DNA from: an uncultured Clostridia bacterium
GTDB lineage: Bacteria > Bacillota > Clostridia > TANB77 > CAG-508
Direction of reading: 5' to 3'
DNA: 10,051 nucleotides
Assembly (NCBI GenBank): GCA_947630155.1
Contig: CANRGM010000039.1
Location: 1 to 10,051, forward strand
The translations under genes were made by a program, and so were the position numbers. Below, piece by piece: positions 1-7,232 of the stretch. The notes beneath the pieces were generated by a model. It did no database searches. It worked only from the letters and a program-made list of their open reading frames with translations, and was not told the origin of the DNA. Within the stretch, counting starts at the first letter, position 1. Every line of letters begins with the position of its first letter.

Positions 1-13
1 AAAAAATATTATA

Positions 14-19
14 AAGGAG
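14..19 (+). promoter_or_regulatory. Shine-Dalgarno site that fixes the first gene's start
   Basis: The bases AAGGAG lie 8 nt ahead of the ATG at 28. An in-frame TTG at 22 would be only 2 nt from this site, too close to be used, so the ATG at 28 is the start. The promoter is not within the 27 bases available upstream. Confidence 0.8.
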
Positions 20-27
20 ATTTGATT

Positions 28-1170
28 ATGGAAACCAAAATACATTTTGATTCCAACGACATCAATGGAGCTGTTGACATAGTTAAGCGGCATTATCTGA
101 GCGCAGACAAGGACACTTGTTTTGGTTTGGAAATGGTGCCACCGTCAATTTTGCATAATCCAGATTTTTGGGTTCCCCTACTTAAAGAAGATCCGAAACT
201 TATCTATAAGATTCCAAATACAGTATTTACTTCTGATTTCGTCGCCAAAATTGACCGAGTAAAATTCTATGAATTTATTCCTAAAAATTTGCTCACTGCA
301 GAGGACTTCTATAACTCACGAAGTGCAGGTAATGGCGAAGTAATGGACAAAATCCATTCAGACATATCACCAATTGTATCTAAAAATTCTAATACATGGA
401 TTCTTGTAGGAACATATTGGTGTTCTTCTACAGAAATAGCAAAACCTTATTTTTGGTTAAACTATATTCGGTACTACAAAGACAAAAGTAGCTACGAAGA
501 TCTTAAAGAATACATGACTAAAGAATGTGCAGAAGCGATTTGGAATAGTCCTGATTGGTATGTAGGCTATAATTTGATTCCAAAGCATTTAATCACAGAT
601 GAATGGGAACAAATTAAGAATATGTACGAAAAAAGAAAAAACATTTGCACAAAATCTGGAACATGTGATTTTGAAACAATTATAAGGGATGAAGCCTTGA
701 AACATGATTTTTTGGAGTATTACAGAGGACTGAAGAATGAAAACGAACTTTTTATTGCCTTTAAAGTAGAGAGAAAAATTCAGGGCAATACAAGTAAGCT
801 TCCTGGATATCTCTATTCCCAAAAGAGTTCTAAAGAATTCTTTTTTAACCTTTGGGATGCAATGCCTGTAAAAAACCAGCAAGTTGCTGATATTTTAAAG
901 GACATCTTCCATGGTATGGTTCTTTATATTCCAGAAGAATATTTCAGAAAAGAAGACCTTATTCCTTATATTCAACCGAATCTTCGTGCCTATTTCTTCT
1001 TCTATAGGAAACTTAAAAAACCGGAATCCTGCACAGTGGAAAAACTTGAAGCCAAAGAAGAGTTGAACTACTACTTTACACGACTCAAGCAAGTCATTCT
1101 ATTAAGATACCCAGACATGAATAATGAGGCAGTTGAAAGTTGGATTATCGATGCATGCAATCTTCTCTAA
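28..1170 (+). CDS. Hypothetical protein with recurring Ile-Pro motifs (380 aa)
   Basis: I do not recognise this protein and assign no function. It is a full reading frame of 380 residues from the ATG at 28, with a well-placed Shine-Dalgarno site and a terminator directly after the stop. It has no signal peptide and no membrane-length hydrophobic run, so it is probably cytoplasmic. It is rich in aromatic residues (many Trp, Tyr, Phe) and charged residues. A short motif of the form hydrophobic-Ile-Pro-x-x-hydrophobic-x-Thr-x-Asp/Glu-Phe/Trp returns at about residues 60-71, 81-94, 181-193 and 299-311, with a looser copy at 36-48. This hints at a repeated two-helix unit, which is inference. Copies at 36-48 and 173-177 are joined to an Asn-Pro/Ser-Asp-Phe/Trp stretch. 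GC content by sampling is in the mid-30s per cent, somewhat above the neighbouring genes. It is convergent with pyk and shares no operon in this window. It could be an accessory or mobile-island protein, but nothing seen here proves that. Confidence 0.82.
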   Translation: METKIHFDSNDINGAVDIVKRHYLSADKDTCFGLEMVPPSILHNPDFWVPLLKEDPKLIYKIPNTVFTSDFVAKIDRVKFYEFIPKNLLTAEDFYNSRSAGNGEVMDKIHSDISPIVSKNSNTWILVGTYWCSSTEIAKPYFWLNYIRYYKDKSSYEDLKEYMTKECAEAIWNSPDWYVGYNLIPKHLITDEWEQIKNMYEKRKNICTKSGTCDFETIIRDEALKHDFLEYYRGLKNENELFIAFKVERKIQGNTSKLPGYLYSQKSSKEFFFNLWDAMPVKNQQVADILKDIFHGMVLYIPEEYFRKEDLIPYIQPNLRAYFFFYRKLKKPESCTVEKLEAKEELNYYFTRLKQVILLRYPDMNNEAVESWIIDACNLL

Positions 1171-1177
1171 TATTTTT

Positions 1178-1212
1178 TGAGGTCGATTATAATATAATCG
1201 ACCTCATTTTCT
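1178..1212 (+). terminator. Intrinsic terminator after the first gene
   Basis: A perfect 13-bp stem (1178-1190 with 1194-1206) closes on a 3-nt AAT loop and is followed on the plus strand by TTTTCTTTATATTTTT. It begins 7 nt after the stop codon of the upstream gene. On the minus strand the same hairpin comes just after the pyk stop, but there it is followed by a run of A, not T, so it should terminate mainly plus-strand transcription. Confidence 0.93.
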
Positions 1213-1220
1213 TTATATTT

Positions 1221-2654
1221 TTATATTCTAACAATTCCACCCATTGTTCTATTAATATCACTTGATTCATAAGCATCTAATACATTTGCTCCTCCTGCTA
1301 CTGCTATTATATCTCCTGTAGAAACATAATTTACTTCTTTAGCCTTCTCAATTCCTTTAGTTAAAGTTTCTTTTATTGTTAAACCTTTTTCTACTAATAT
1401 TGGAATAACATTATTAACTATAGCTAATTGTCTATATGTTTTCTCATTATTTGTTACAGCAAATATTGGACAACATGGCATAAATCCTGCAAGTGCTTTT
1501 GGTGTATCTCCCTTTTCAGTATATGTGAAAATTCCTTTAGCATCTAATTTTTTTGCAGTTACACAAATTGCACGATCTAAATAGAATTCATAATTCACAT
1601 AATTAAAATCAGTATCTCTTAGTCCCAATCTTTTTTCATAGTTTATATCATTTTCTGTAGCTACTGCTATTTTAGCCATTGTTTCTACGCATTGTACAGG
1701 ATATTTACCCATAGCGCTTTCTCCTGAAAGCATTATAGCTCCTGTTACATCAAATACAGCATTTGCAACATCTGAAACTTCAGCTCTTGTTGGTCTTGGG
1801 TTTGATGTCATTGATTCCAACATCTGAGTTGCTGTTATAACTATTTTTCCTGCCTTATTACATTTTTTTATCATTTCTTTTTGAACAATCGGAACTTGCT
1901 CCATTGGTATTTCAACACCCATATCTCCACGTGCTACCATAATTCCATCTGTTACTTCTAATATTGAATCAAAATTATTTATACCTTCTTGACTCTCTAT
2001 CTTAGAAATTATTTTTATATTCTTTCCGCCATTATCATCTAATACTTTACGAATAGCTAAAACATCTTCTTTACATCTAATAAATGATGCTGCAATATAA
2101 TCAAAATCGTGTTCACAACCTGATATTAAATCTTTTATATCTTTATCTTTTAAAGCCGGTAAATTGATGTGAGTTCCTGGAATATTTATACTTTTTCTAT
2201 TTCCTAATTCCCCACCATTCATAACTTTACAAACTACATCTTTTCCGTCTATCTTAATGACTTCTAATTCTATTTTTCCATCATCTATTAATATAGTAGT
2301 TCCTATTTTTACATCTTTATATAAATCTTTATATGTAACACTTACTCTAGTTGAATCCCCAATTATTTCATCATTAGCTAAAACAAATTCTTCCTCTGCC
2401 TTTAATACAACTGGATTTTCTATTAATTTGCCTGTTCTTATCTCTGGTCCTTGGGTATCTAACAAAGTTGCAATTGGTAAATTTAACTCTTCTCTTGCTT
2501 GTACAAATGGTGTAAAATATTTTTCTTGATCTTCAAAAGAACCATGTGAGAAATTGAATCTTCCAACATTCATGCCTGCTAACATCATTTTCTTTAATAC
2601 TTCTTTATCCATTGTAGCTGGACCTATGGTACATACAATTTTTGTTCTTTTCAT
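1221..2654 (-). CDS. pyk: Pyruvate kinase
   Basis: This enzyme transfers phosphate from phosphoenolpyruvate to ADP, giving pyruvate and ATP (EC 2.7.1.40), in the cytoplasm at the end of glycolysis. The family marks are all visible: substrate-binding Arg32 in the N-terminal barrel start (NVGRFNFSHG), DTQGPEIRTG at 66-75, the small B domain at roughly 76-160, the active-site signature ISKIESQEGI at 216-225 with Lys218 and Glu220 (metal ligand), ARGDMG at 241-246, TATQMLESM around 274-282 and MLSGESAMGKYP at 308-319. The allosteric C domain follows to residue 477. The length is that of the basic bacterial form. The extra PEP-utiliser-like C-terminal domain found in Bacillus and some relatives (about 585 residues) is absent. 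The ATG is preceded by AGGAGGA with 6-nt spacing. It has its own promoter upstream and is transcribed separately from glgP. Confidence 0.98.
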   Translation of the reverse strand: MKRTKIVCTIGPATMDKEVLKKMMLAGMNVGRFNFSHGSFEDQEKYFTPFVQAREELNLPIATLLDTQGPEIRTGKLIENPVVLKAEEEFVLANDEIIGDSTRVSVTYKDLYKDVKIGTTILIDDGKIELEVIKIDGKDVVCKVMNGGELGNRKSINIPGTHINLPALKDKDIKDLISGCEHDFDYIAASFIRCKEDVLAIRKVLDDNGGKNIKIISKIESQEGINNFDSILEVTDGIMVARGDMGVEIPMEQVPIVQKEMIKKCNKAGKIVITATQMLESMTSNPRPTRAEVSDVANAVFDVTGAIMLSGESAMGKYPVQCVETMAKIAVATENDINYEKRLGLRDTDFNYVNYEFYLDRAICVTAKKLDAKGIFTYTEKGDTPKALAGFMPCCPIFAVTNNEKTYRQLAIVNNVIPILVEKGLTIKETLTKGIEKAKEVNYVSTGDIIAVAGGANVLDAYESSDINRTMGGIVRI

Positions 2655-2727
2655 TTTACTTCCTCCTATTACTAATATATATATAACTTGAAATTTTAGT
2701 TACATATATTTTTAATCACCATTTGTT

Positions 2728-2756
2728 ATTATATCATCTATTGGTAATATTTACAA
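2728..2756 (-). promoter_or_regulatory. Extended -10 promoter for pyk
   Basis: On the minus strand the sequence reads TTGTAA (-35, 4 of 6 consensus bases), 17 nt, then TATAAT (-10, perfect), with TG placed one base before the -10 as in extended -10 promoters. Transcription would start near 2721 and leave a leader of about 65 nt before the pyk ATG. A second candidate further upstream (TTGACA at 2804-2809 with a weak CAAAAT 17 nt on) is much less convincing. Confidence 0.8.
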
Positions 2757-2816
2757 GGAATTTCGACATTTTTTGCAGTAATTTTGTTGATGATTAATAC
2801 TTTTGTCAAAAATAGC

Positions 2817-2861
2817 AAAAAGGACACAAAGTAATCTAAATTTTCAAATCACTTAATGTCC
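2817..2861 (-). terminator. Intrinsic terminator after glgP
   Basis: On the minus strand a 14-position stem (13 pairs including two G-U, one T-T mismatch) forms between 2848-2861 and 2822-2835, with a 12-nt AT-rich loop, followed at once by TTTTT (2821-2817) and a further T-rich stretch. The outer arm is GGACAT with GTGTCC. It lies about 110 nt past the glgP stop and upstream of the pyk promoter, so it separates the two transcripts. Confidence 0.85.
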
Positions 2862-2864
2862 CAT

Positions 2865-2883
2865 TTGCCTTTTGATGAGGCAA
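2865..2883 (-). repeat. Small hairpin in the glgP 3' untranslated region
   Basis: TTGCCT and AGGCAA form a perfect 6-bp stem over a 7-nt loop, a few bases before the terminator stem. It has no T tract of its own. It may add stability to the 3' end of the glgP mRNA, or be chance. Confidence 0.4.
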
Positions 2884-2971
2884 GCCAGCAAGCCTGCGAA
2901 ATGTAATATAAATACTCTACTTTTACATAATTCTTATTTCTTTCAATCGAGCACCCAAATCCCAGAGTTTC

Positions 2972-5539
2972 TCAAGCCTCCATCCACTTAACTAAATTCA
3001 AATTCTCTGCATCCAAAATCATCTCATGTTTTGGCATAACTCTAAATGTATATCCATAATCTCCACCAGTTGTAAGTTCAACTTGTGCTTCATATATATA
3101 AGTTTTTTCCTCCTCATTAGCCTCTTTCACACGCATAGGAATTATAGTTACATTGCTAACAATTCCACTATCTTCAATTTGACCATAATACACTTCAACC
3201 TGAATATTATCCGGATTTATATTTGGTAACTTAACTTTGCACTTTACTTTAATAATCTTACCGGCATCAATGGTCTCATTATCCACATTATTTTCTTGTG
3301 TGATAACAATCTTATCAAATCTTTCAACAACCTGTTTTTTCCATTCATTGAACTTAGTAACATTTTCCAAATTAGTATAATATTTGTTAGTTAAATTACA
3401 TAAAGGCATATATAACTTATCAACATAATCAACTAACATTCTAGATGTACTGAATTTTCCTCCTGTTGAAGTGATTGACTCTTTCATCATATTTAGCCAT
3501 GAATCTGAGTATCCCTTATCATTTTTATTATAATAACTTGGAATTATCTTTTTTTCCAATGTATTATAAATACTTTCACTATCATCATTATCTTGAATTT
3601 CGTAATTATCGTAATTAGAATTTACACCAATTTTCCAGCCATTATTTGAATTATAACCTTCAGCCCACCAACCATCTAAAATACTAAAGTTAATAACTCC
3701 ATTTACTGATGCTTTTTGACCACTTGTGCCTGATGCTTCCATTGGTCTTCTAGGATTATTTAACCAAACATCAACACCACTTATCAAATATCTAGACATT
3801 CCTATACTGTAATCTTCAAGGAAAAATACTTTTCCCTTAAATTGTGGTTTCATTGATATTTCATTTATAAATTTTATTAACTCATGTCCTTCTTTGTCAG
3901 CTGGGTGTGCTTTACCTGCAAATATTAGTTGAACTGGCCTATCACTATCATTTAAAATTTGAGTAATTCTTTCCAAATCTCTAAAAATTAAAGTAGCCCT
4001 TTTATATGTAGCAAAACGTCTTGCAAATCCTATTGTTAGTGCATTTGGATTTAGACCTGAAACTACTTTTGAAATTTCATCATATGTGTATCCATTTCTC
4101 TTTAATCTTTGTGCTGTATTATCTTTAACTAATGCAAGTAATTTTCTTTTTCTATCTATATGAGCATCCCATAATTCTTTATCTGGTATGTTTTTTATAT
4201 TTTTCCATACATTATCATCATAAATCATATCTTGCCAAAATGGGATTAAATATTTGTTATATAACTTTTTTAAATTTGGATCAAGCCAACTACATGTATG
4301 TATTCCATTTGTAACATAAGTAATTGGTGATTCATGTGCTATAATATTTGGCCACACTTCAGCAAATAATTCTCTTGAAACTGCCCCATGTAATTTGCTA
4401 ACACCATTTTTCTTACCAGAAACTTTTAATGCTAAAATACCCATATTAAATCCGCCATTTTCTACTTTTGTGTTTGGAGCCATTCCAAGTTTTAGAAATT
4501 CTTCTTTAGTAATTCCGAATTTATCCCATAAACCATTAAAATATGTTTCAATTAAACTGGTAGGAAAAATATCATTTCCAGCAGGAACTGGTGTATGTGT
4601 TGTAAACACTGTTTTAGAAGATACAATATCTTTAGCGATGTTAAATGATACTTGTTTTTCCTGCATAATTTCATTTATTAATTCTAAAATCAAGAAAGAT
4701 GAATGACCTTCATTCATATGATAAACTGTTGGATTTAATCCTAATACCTTTAATAACTTTGTGCCTGCCATACCAAGTACAATTTCCTGTTGAATTCTTG
4801 TTTCCTGATTACCTCCATATAATGTAGATGTAATTTTTCTATATTCTTCTGAGTTTTTCTGAATATCAGAATCCATAAGATATAGATTAACTCTACCAAC
4901 ATTTACTTCCCAAACCTTTAAATATAAAGTTCCTTTTGGCATTTTTACTTCAATTAAAATATCTTCTTTTTTTTCATTTCTTACTTCTTTTATTGGTAAA
5001 GAGCTAATATCTAGATTTCTATATTCTGTTTCTTGCTCACCATAGGCATTAATTTTTTGATGAAAATACCCATTTTTATATAATAAACCAACAGCTACTA
5101 GTGGAACTCCTAAATCACTAGCTGACTTTAAATGGTCACCTGATAAAATACCCAAACCTCCTGAATAAATTTGAACAATTTCATCTAGCCCATATTCTGC
5201 TGAAAAATATGCTATTAAATCTTTCTTGTTATTTGGATATTTTTTTGAAAACCATGTATTTTTACTATTCATATAATTATTAAAATTCTGCAATATTTCA
5301 TCATATTGCTTTAAAAAACTATTATTTTGGAGAATTTCATTTAATTTTTCTTGTGAAATTAATTTTAAGAATTTTACTGGATTTTTTTCTACTTTTTCCC
5401 ATAAATCTATGTCCATTTGTTTAAATAATCTTAAAAATTCTGTATTCCATGACCACCATAAATTATTGGCTATTTTAGATAAGTCTTTGATTCTCTCTGG
5501 TAATTGTGGTGTAACTGTAATTTTGTTAAAAACATACAT
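2972..5539 (-). CDS. glgP: Alpha-glucan (glycogen/maltodextrin) phosphorylase
   Basis: The enzyme cleaves the non-reducing end of alpha-1,4-glucans with phosphate to release glucose-1-phosphate (EC 2.4.1.1, glycosyltransferase family GT35) and needs pyridoxal phosphate. The 855-residue protein opens with the N-terminal domain typical of the bacterial/archaeal branch exemplified by Thermotoga and Thermus enzymes (LPERIKDLSKIANNLWWSWN, 13-32), not of the E. coli GlgP/muscle branch. YFSAEYGLDE is at 111-120, SGGLGILSGDH at 126-136, HMNEGHSSF at 274-282 and TTHTPVPAGND at 313-323. ARRFATYKRA is at 506-515, and the cofactor site EASGTSGQKASVNG is at 601-614 with Lys609 as the expected Schiff-base lysine. 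The tail from about 750 is a beta-rich extension, also usual in this branch. The ATG follows AGGAGG with a spacing of about 10 nt. It has its own promoter and terminator, so it is monocistronic as far as seen. No other glycogen gene lies in the window, so whether glycogen or imported maltodextrin is the substrate is open. Confidence 0.96.
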   Translation of the reverse strand: MYVFNKITVTPQLPERIKDLSKIANNLWWSWNTEFLRLFKQMDIDLWEKVEKNPVKFLKLISQEKLNEILQNNSFLKQYDEILQNFNNYMNSKNTWFSKKYPNNKKDLIAYFSAEYGLDEIVQIYSGGLGILSGDHLKSASDLGVPLVAVGLLYKNGYFHQKINAYGEQETEYRNLDISSLPIKEVRNEKKEDILIEVKMPKGTLYLKVWEVNVGRVNLYLMDSDIQKNSEEYRKITSTLYGGNQETRIQQEIVLGMAGTKLLKVLGLNPTVYHMNEGHSSFLILELINEIMQEKQVSFNIAKDIVSSKTVFTTHTPVPAGNDIFPTSLIETYFNGLWDKFGITKEEFLKLGMAPNTKVENGGFNMGILALKVSGKKNGVSKLHGAVSRELFAEVWPNIIAHESPITYVTNGIHTCSWLDPNLKKLYNKYLIPFWQDMIYDDNVWKNIKNIPDKELWDAHIDRKRKLLALVKDNTAQRLKRNGYTYDEISKVVSGLNPNALTIGFARRFATYKRATLIFRDLERITQILNDSDRPVQLIFAGKAHPADKEGHELIKFINEISMKPQFKGKVFFLEDYSIGMSRYLISGVDVWLNNPRRPMEASGTSGQKASVNGVINFSILDGWWAEGYNSNNGWKIGVNSNYDNYEIQDNDDSESIYNTLEKKIIPSYYNKNDKGYSDSWLNMMKESITSTGGKFSTSRMLVDYVDKLYMPLCNLTNKYYTNLENVTKFNEWKKQVVERFDKIVITQENNVDNETIDAGKIIKVKCKVKLPNINPDNIQVEVYYGQIEDSGIVSNVTIIPMRVKEANEEEKTYIYEAQVELTTGGDYGYTFRVMPKHEMILDAENLNLVKWMEA

Positions 5540-5610
5540 TATTACATTTCCTCCTTTGTGTTTTACTTAATTTTTCTTTTGTGTAAAATTATCTCTTTTT
5601 ATATATACAT

Positions 5611-5639
5611 ATTATCTATTAAGTTACAATTTTTGTCAA
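5611..5639 (-). promoter_or_regulatory. Sigma-A-type promoter for glgP
   Basis: Minus-strand TTGACA (perfect -35, 5634-5639), a 17-nt spacer and GATAAT (5 of 6, 5611-5616) lie between mnmA and glgP. Transcription would begin near 5604, giving a leader of about 65 nt. mnmA ends only 34 nt upstream of the -35 without a clear terminator, so some read-through from the suf-mnmA transcript is also possible. Confidence 0.82.
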
Positions 5640-5672
5640 ATGTTTTCTTGAGAAATTTTGGGTGTTGAAATT

Positions 5673-6737
5673 TCATAAAATTTTTCCTCCACCTAATACA
5701 ATGTCATCAACATAAAATACAGCTGATTGACCCGGAGTAATAGCTCTTTGTGGCTCGTCAAATATTACTTTTATTTTGTCGTTTTCTTGAGTAATTTTTG
5801 CTTTAGCAACTTTTGTTGAATATCTTGTTTTTACATCCACTTCTATTGGTTCTATAATTTTATCTACAAGTAGTAAATTAATATCTCCAACCAGAATTTC
5901 TTTTTTATATAGTTCATTTTCCTCGCCAACTATAACTTCATTCCTTGATTCATTAAATCCTAAAACAAAAAGTGGAACTGGATATGAAATTCCAAGACCT
6001 TTTCTTTGACCAATAGTATAATTATATAATCCATTATGTTTTCCTAAAACTTCTCCTTTAGAATTAACTATATTGCCCTGCTTTGGTTTTATATCAGAGT
6101 TATTTTCTAAGAATTTTTTATAATTACCATCAGGTATAAAGCATATATCTTCACTATCCGGTTTATTAGCCACTTTTAAATTATTGTCCCTGGCAATCTT
6201 TCTTATTTCATCTTTACTTTCAAATTCACTTAATGGAAATAATACATGTTCAATCAAATTTTTAGGAATGTTCCATAAAACATAGCTTTGATCTTTATTT
6301 CCTGCATTTGATTTTTTCAGTACCCATCTTCCATATTCTTCGTTGTATTCTGTTTTAGCATAATGACCTGTTGCTATATAATTGCAACCTAGTTCTTTAG
6401 CTTTTTCATACATCAGTCCAAATTTCATATATTTATTACATTCAATACAAGGATTTGGAGTTTTACAATTTGCATAACAATTAATAAAATCATCTATGAC
6501 ATATTTTTTAAATTCATTTTTATAATCATATGTAAAATGTGGTATTCCTATAGAATTACAAACACTTTTAGCATCAATGTAAGTATTTATGTTACAACAA
6601 CTACTCCCAGCAAATAGTTCTAATGTGGCACCAATTACTTCATATCCTTGTTGTTTAAGCAATAATGCAGACACACTACTATCTACACCACCACTCATTC
6701 CTAATAATACCTTCTTATTTTCCATATTTAATATCAT
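5673..6737 (-). CDS. mnmA: tRNA-specific 2-thiouridylase MnmA, cysteine-rich variant
   Basis: MnmA activates U34 of tRNAs for Lys, Glu and Gln with ATP and replaces the 2-oxygen by sulfur (EC 2.8.1.13), in the cytoplasm. The PP-loop GMSGGVDSS is at 13-21. The first catalytic cysteine is Cys100 in TPNPCIECNKYMKF (93-106) and the second is Cys199 in SEDICFIPDG (195-204). YTIGQRKGLGI (240-250) belongs to the central/C-terminal region. The length of 354 fits the family. Unlike the E. coli-type enzyme, which has PNPD before the catalytic CN, this one has PNPC, giving CxxC (Cys97, Cys100), and a Cys-Cys pair at 47-48. These are features I associate with a clostridial subgroup. The start is ambiguous: the ATG at 6737 has AAAAGG about 10 nt upstream, while the in-frame ATG at 6725 has GAAGGG about 13 nt upstream. 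It lies 62 nt after sufU on the same strand, consistent with sulfur supply from SufS, with or without SufU. Confidence 0.95.
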   Translation of the reverse strand: MILNMENKKVLLGMSGGVDSSVSALLLKQQGYEVIGATLELFAGSSCCNINTYIDAKSVCNSIGIPHFTYDYKNEFKKYVIDDFINCYANCKTPNPCIECNKYMKFGLMYEKAKELGCNYIATGHYAKTEYNEEYGRWVLKKSNAGNKDQSYVLWNIPKNLIEHVLFPLSEFESKDEIRKIARDNNLKVANKPDSEDICFIPDGNYKKFLENNSDIKPKQGNIVNSKGEVLGKHNGLYNYTIGQRKGLGISYPVPLFVLGFNESRNEVIVGEENELYKKEILVGDINLLLVDKIIEPIEVDVKTRYSTKVAKAKITQENDKIKVIFDEPQRAITPGQSAVFYVDDIVLGGGKIL

Positions 6738-6799
6738 TCCCTTCTTGCCTTTTCCTCACTACGTATTTGAATATATTTGTATTTTAAAATTTTTCTAAA

Positions 6800-7231
6800 T
6801 TACATTTTTTCAAAAATATTTTCTAAAGTATGCCATGCAAGTAATGCACATTTAACTCTAGCCGGCATATTAGATACGTTTTTAAAAGCTATCGCATCCT
6901 CTAATTTCTTTAATTCTTCTTCATCTGTTGTCTCCCTTTTTATCATTTCAATAAATGTTTTTACAATTTTCTTTGCCTCATCAACAGTTTTTCCTTTTAA
7001 TGTATCTATCATTATTGATGTAGATGCTTGAGAAATAGCACATCCGTGACCATTAAAAGCCATGTCTTCAATTATATCACCATTTAATTTTATCTCTAGG
7101 GTTATTTCATCTCCACAATTTGGATTGTGCCCTAGTTCACAAAAATCAGCATTTTCTAGATTCTTTTTATTATAAGAATTCATGCTATGTTCCATTATTA
7201 GTTCATTATAAACATCTGTTAAATCTTCCAC
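6800..7231 (-). CDS. sufU: Fe-S assembly sulfurtransferase SufU
   Basis: SufU accepts sulfur from the SufS persulfide in Gram-positive SUF systems and passes it to the SufBCD scaffold, holding a zinc ion rather than acting as a scaffold itself. The expected Zn ligands are all here: Cys39 and Asp41 in HNPNCGD (35-41), Cys64 in GHGCAIS (61-67) and Cys128 in PARVKCALLAW (123-133). The insert between Cys64 and Cys128 that separates SufU from IscU is present, and 143 residues is the usual length. The start is GTG at 7229-7231, read as Met, with GGAG 6 nt upstream lying inside the last codons of sufS. Only 1 nt separates the sufS stop codon from this GTG, which suggests translational coupling and balanced output of the two partners. 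Confidence 0.96.
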   Translation of the reverse strand: MEDLTDVYNELIMEHSMNSYNKKNLENADFCELGHNPNCGDEITLEIKLNGDIIEDMAFNGHGCAISQASTSIMIDTLKGKTVDEAKKIVKTFIEMIKRETTDEEELKKLEDAIAFKNVSNMPARVKCALLAWHTLENIFEKM

Positions 7232-7232
7232 T

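Larger units (their letters stand above)
2757..2971. other. Intergenic region between pyk and glgP
   Basis: The full gap between the two coding regions is 317 nt (2655-2971). The pyk half holds its leader and promoter. The part given here holds the glgP terminator, a small hairpin (2865-2883) and a short GC-rich patch at 2879-2898 with the 6-mer CAAGCC repeated twice, 2 nt apart. I see no open reading frame with a ribosome binding site, no riboswitch fold and no RNA gene that I can recognise. Confidence 0.55.

Noticed and set aside
589..1092. Minus-strand frames opposite the first gene
   Set aside because: They have no ribosome binding site, and their hydrophobic composition is a by-product of the complementary strand.
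2804..2809. Perfect minus-strand TTGACA as a second pyk promoter
   Set aside because: The only -10 at proper spacing is CAAAAT (4 of 6), and the extended -10 promoter at 2728-2756 explains pyk expression better.
4132..4706. Plus-strand frames opposite glgP
   Set aside because: They lie wholly antisense to conserved glgP domains, with no promoter or Shine-Dalgarno signal.
5642..5680. Possible terminator after mnmA
   Set aside because: GAAATTT with AAATTTC can pair 7 bp on the minus strand, but the stem is all but AT-only and no T tract follows.
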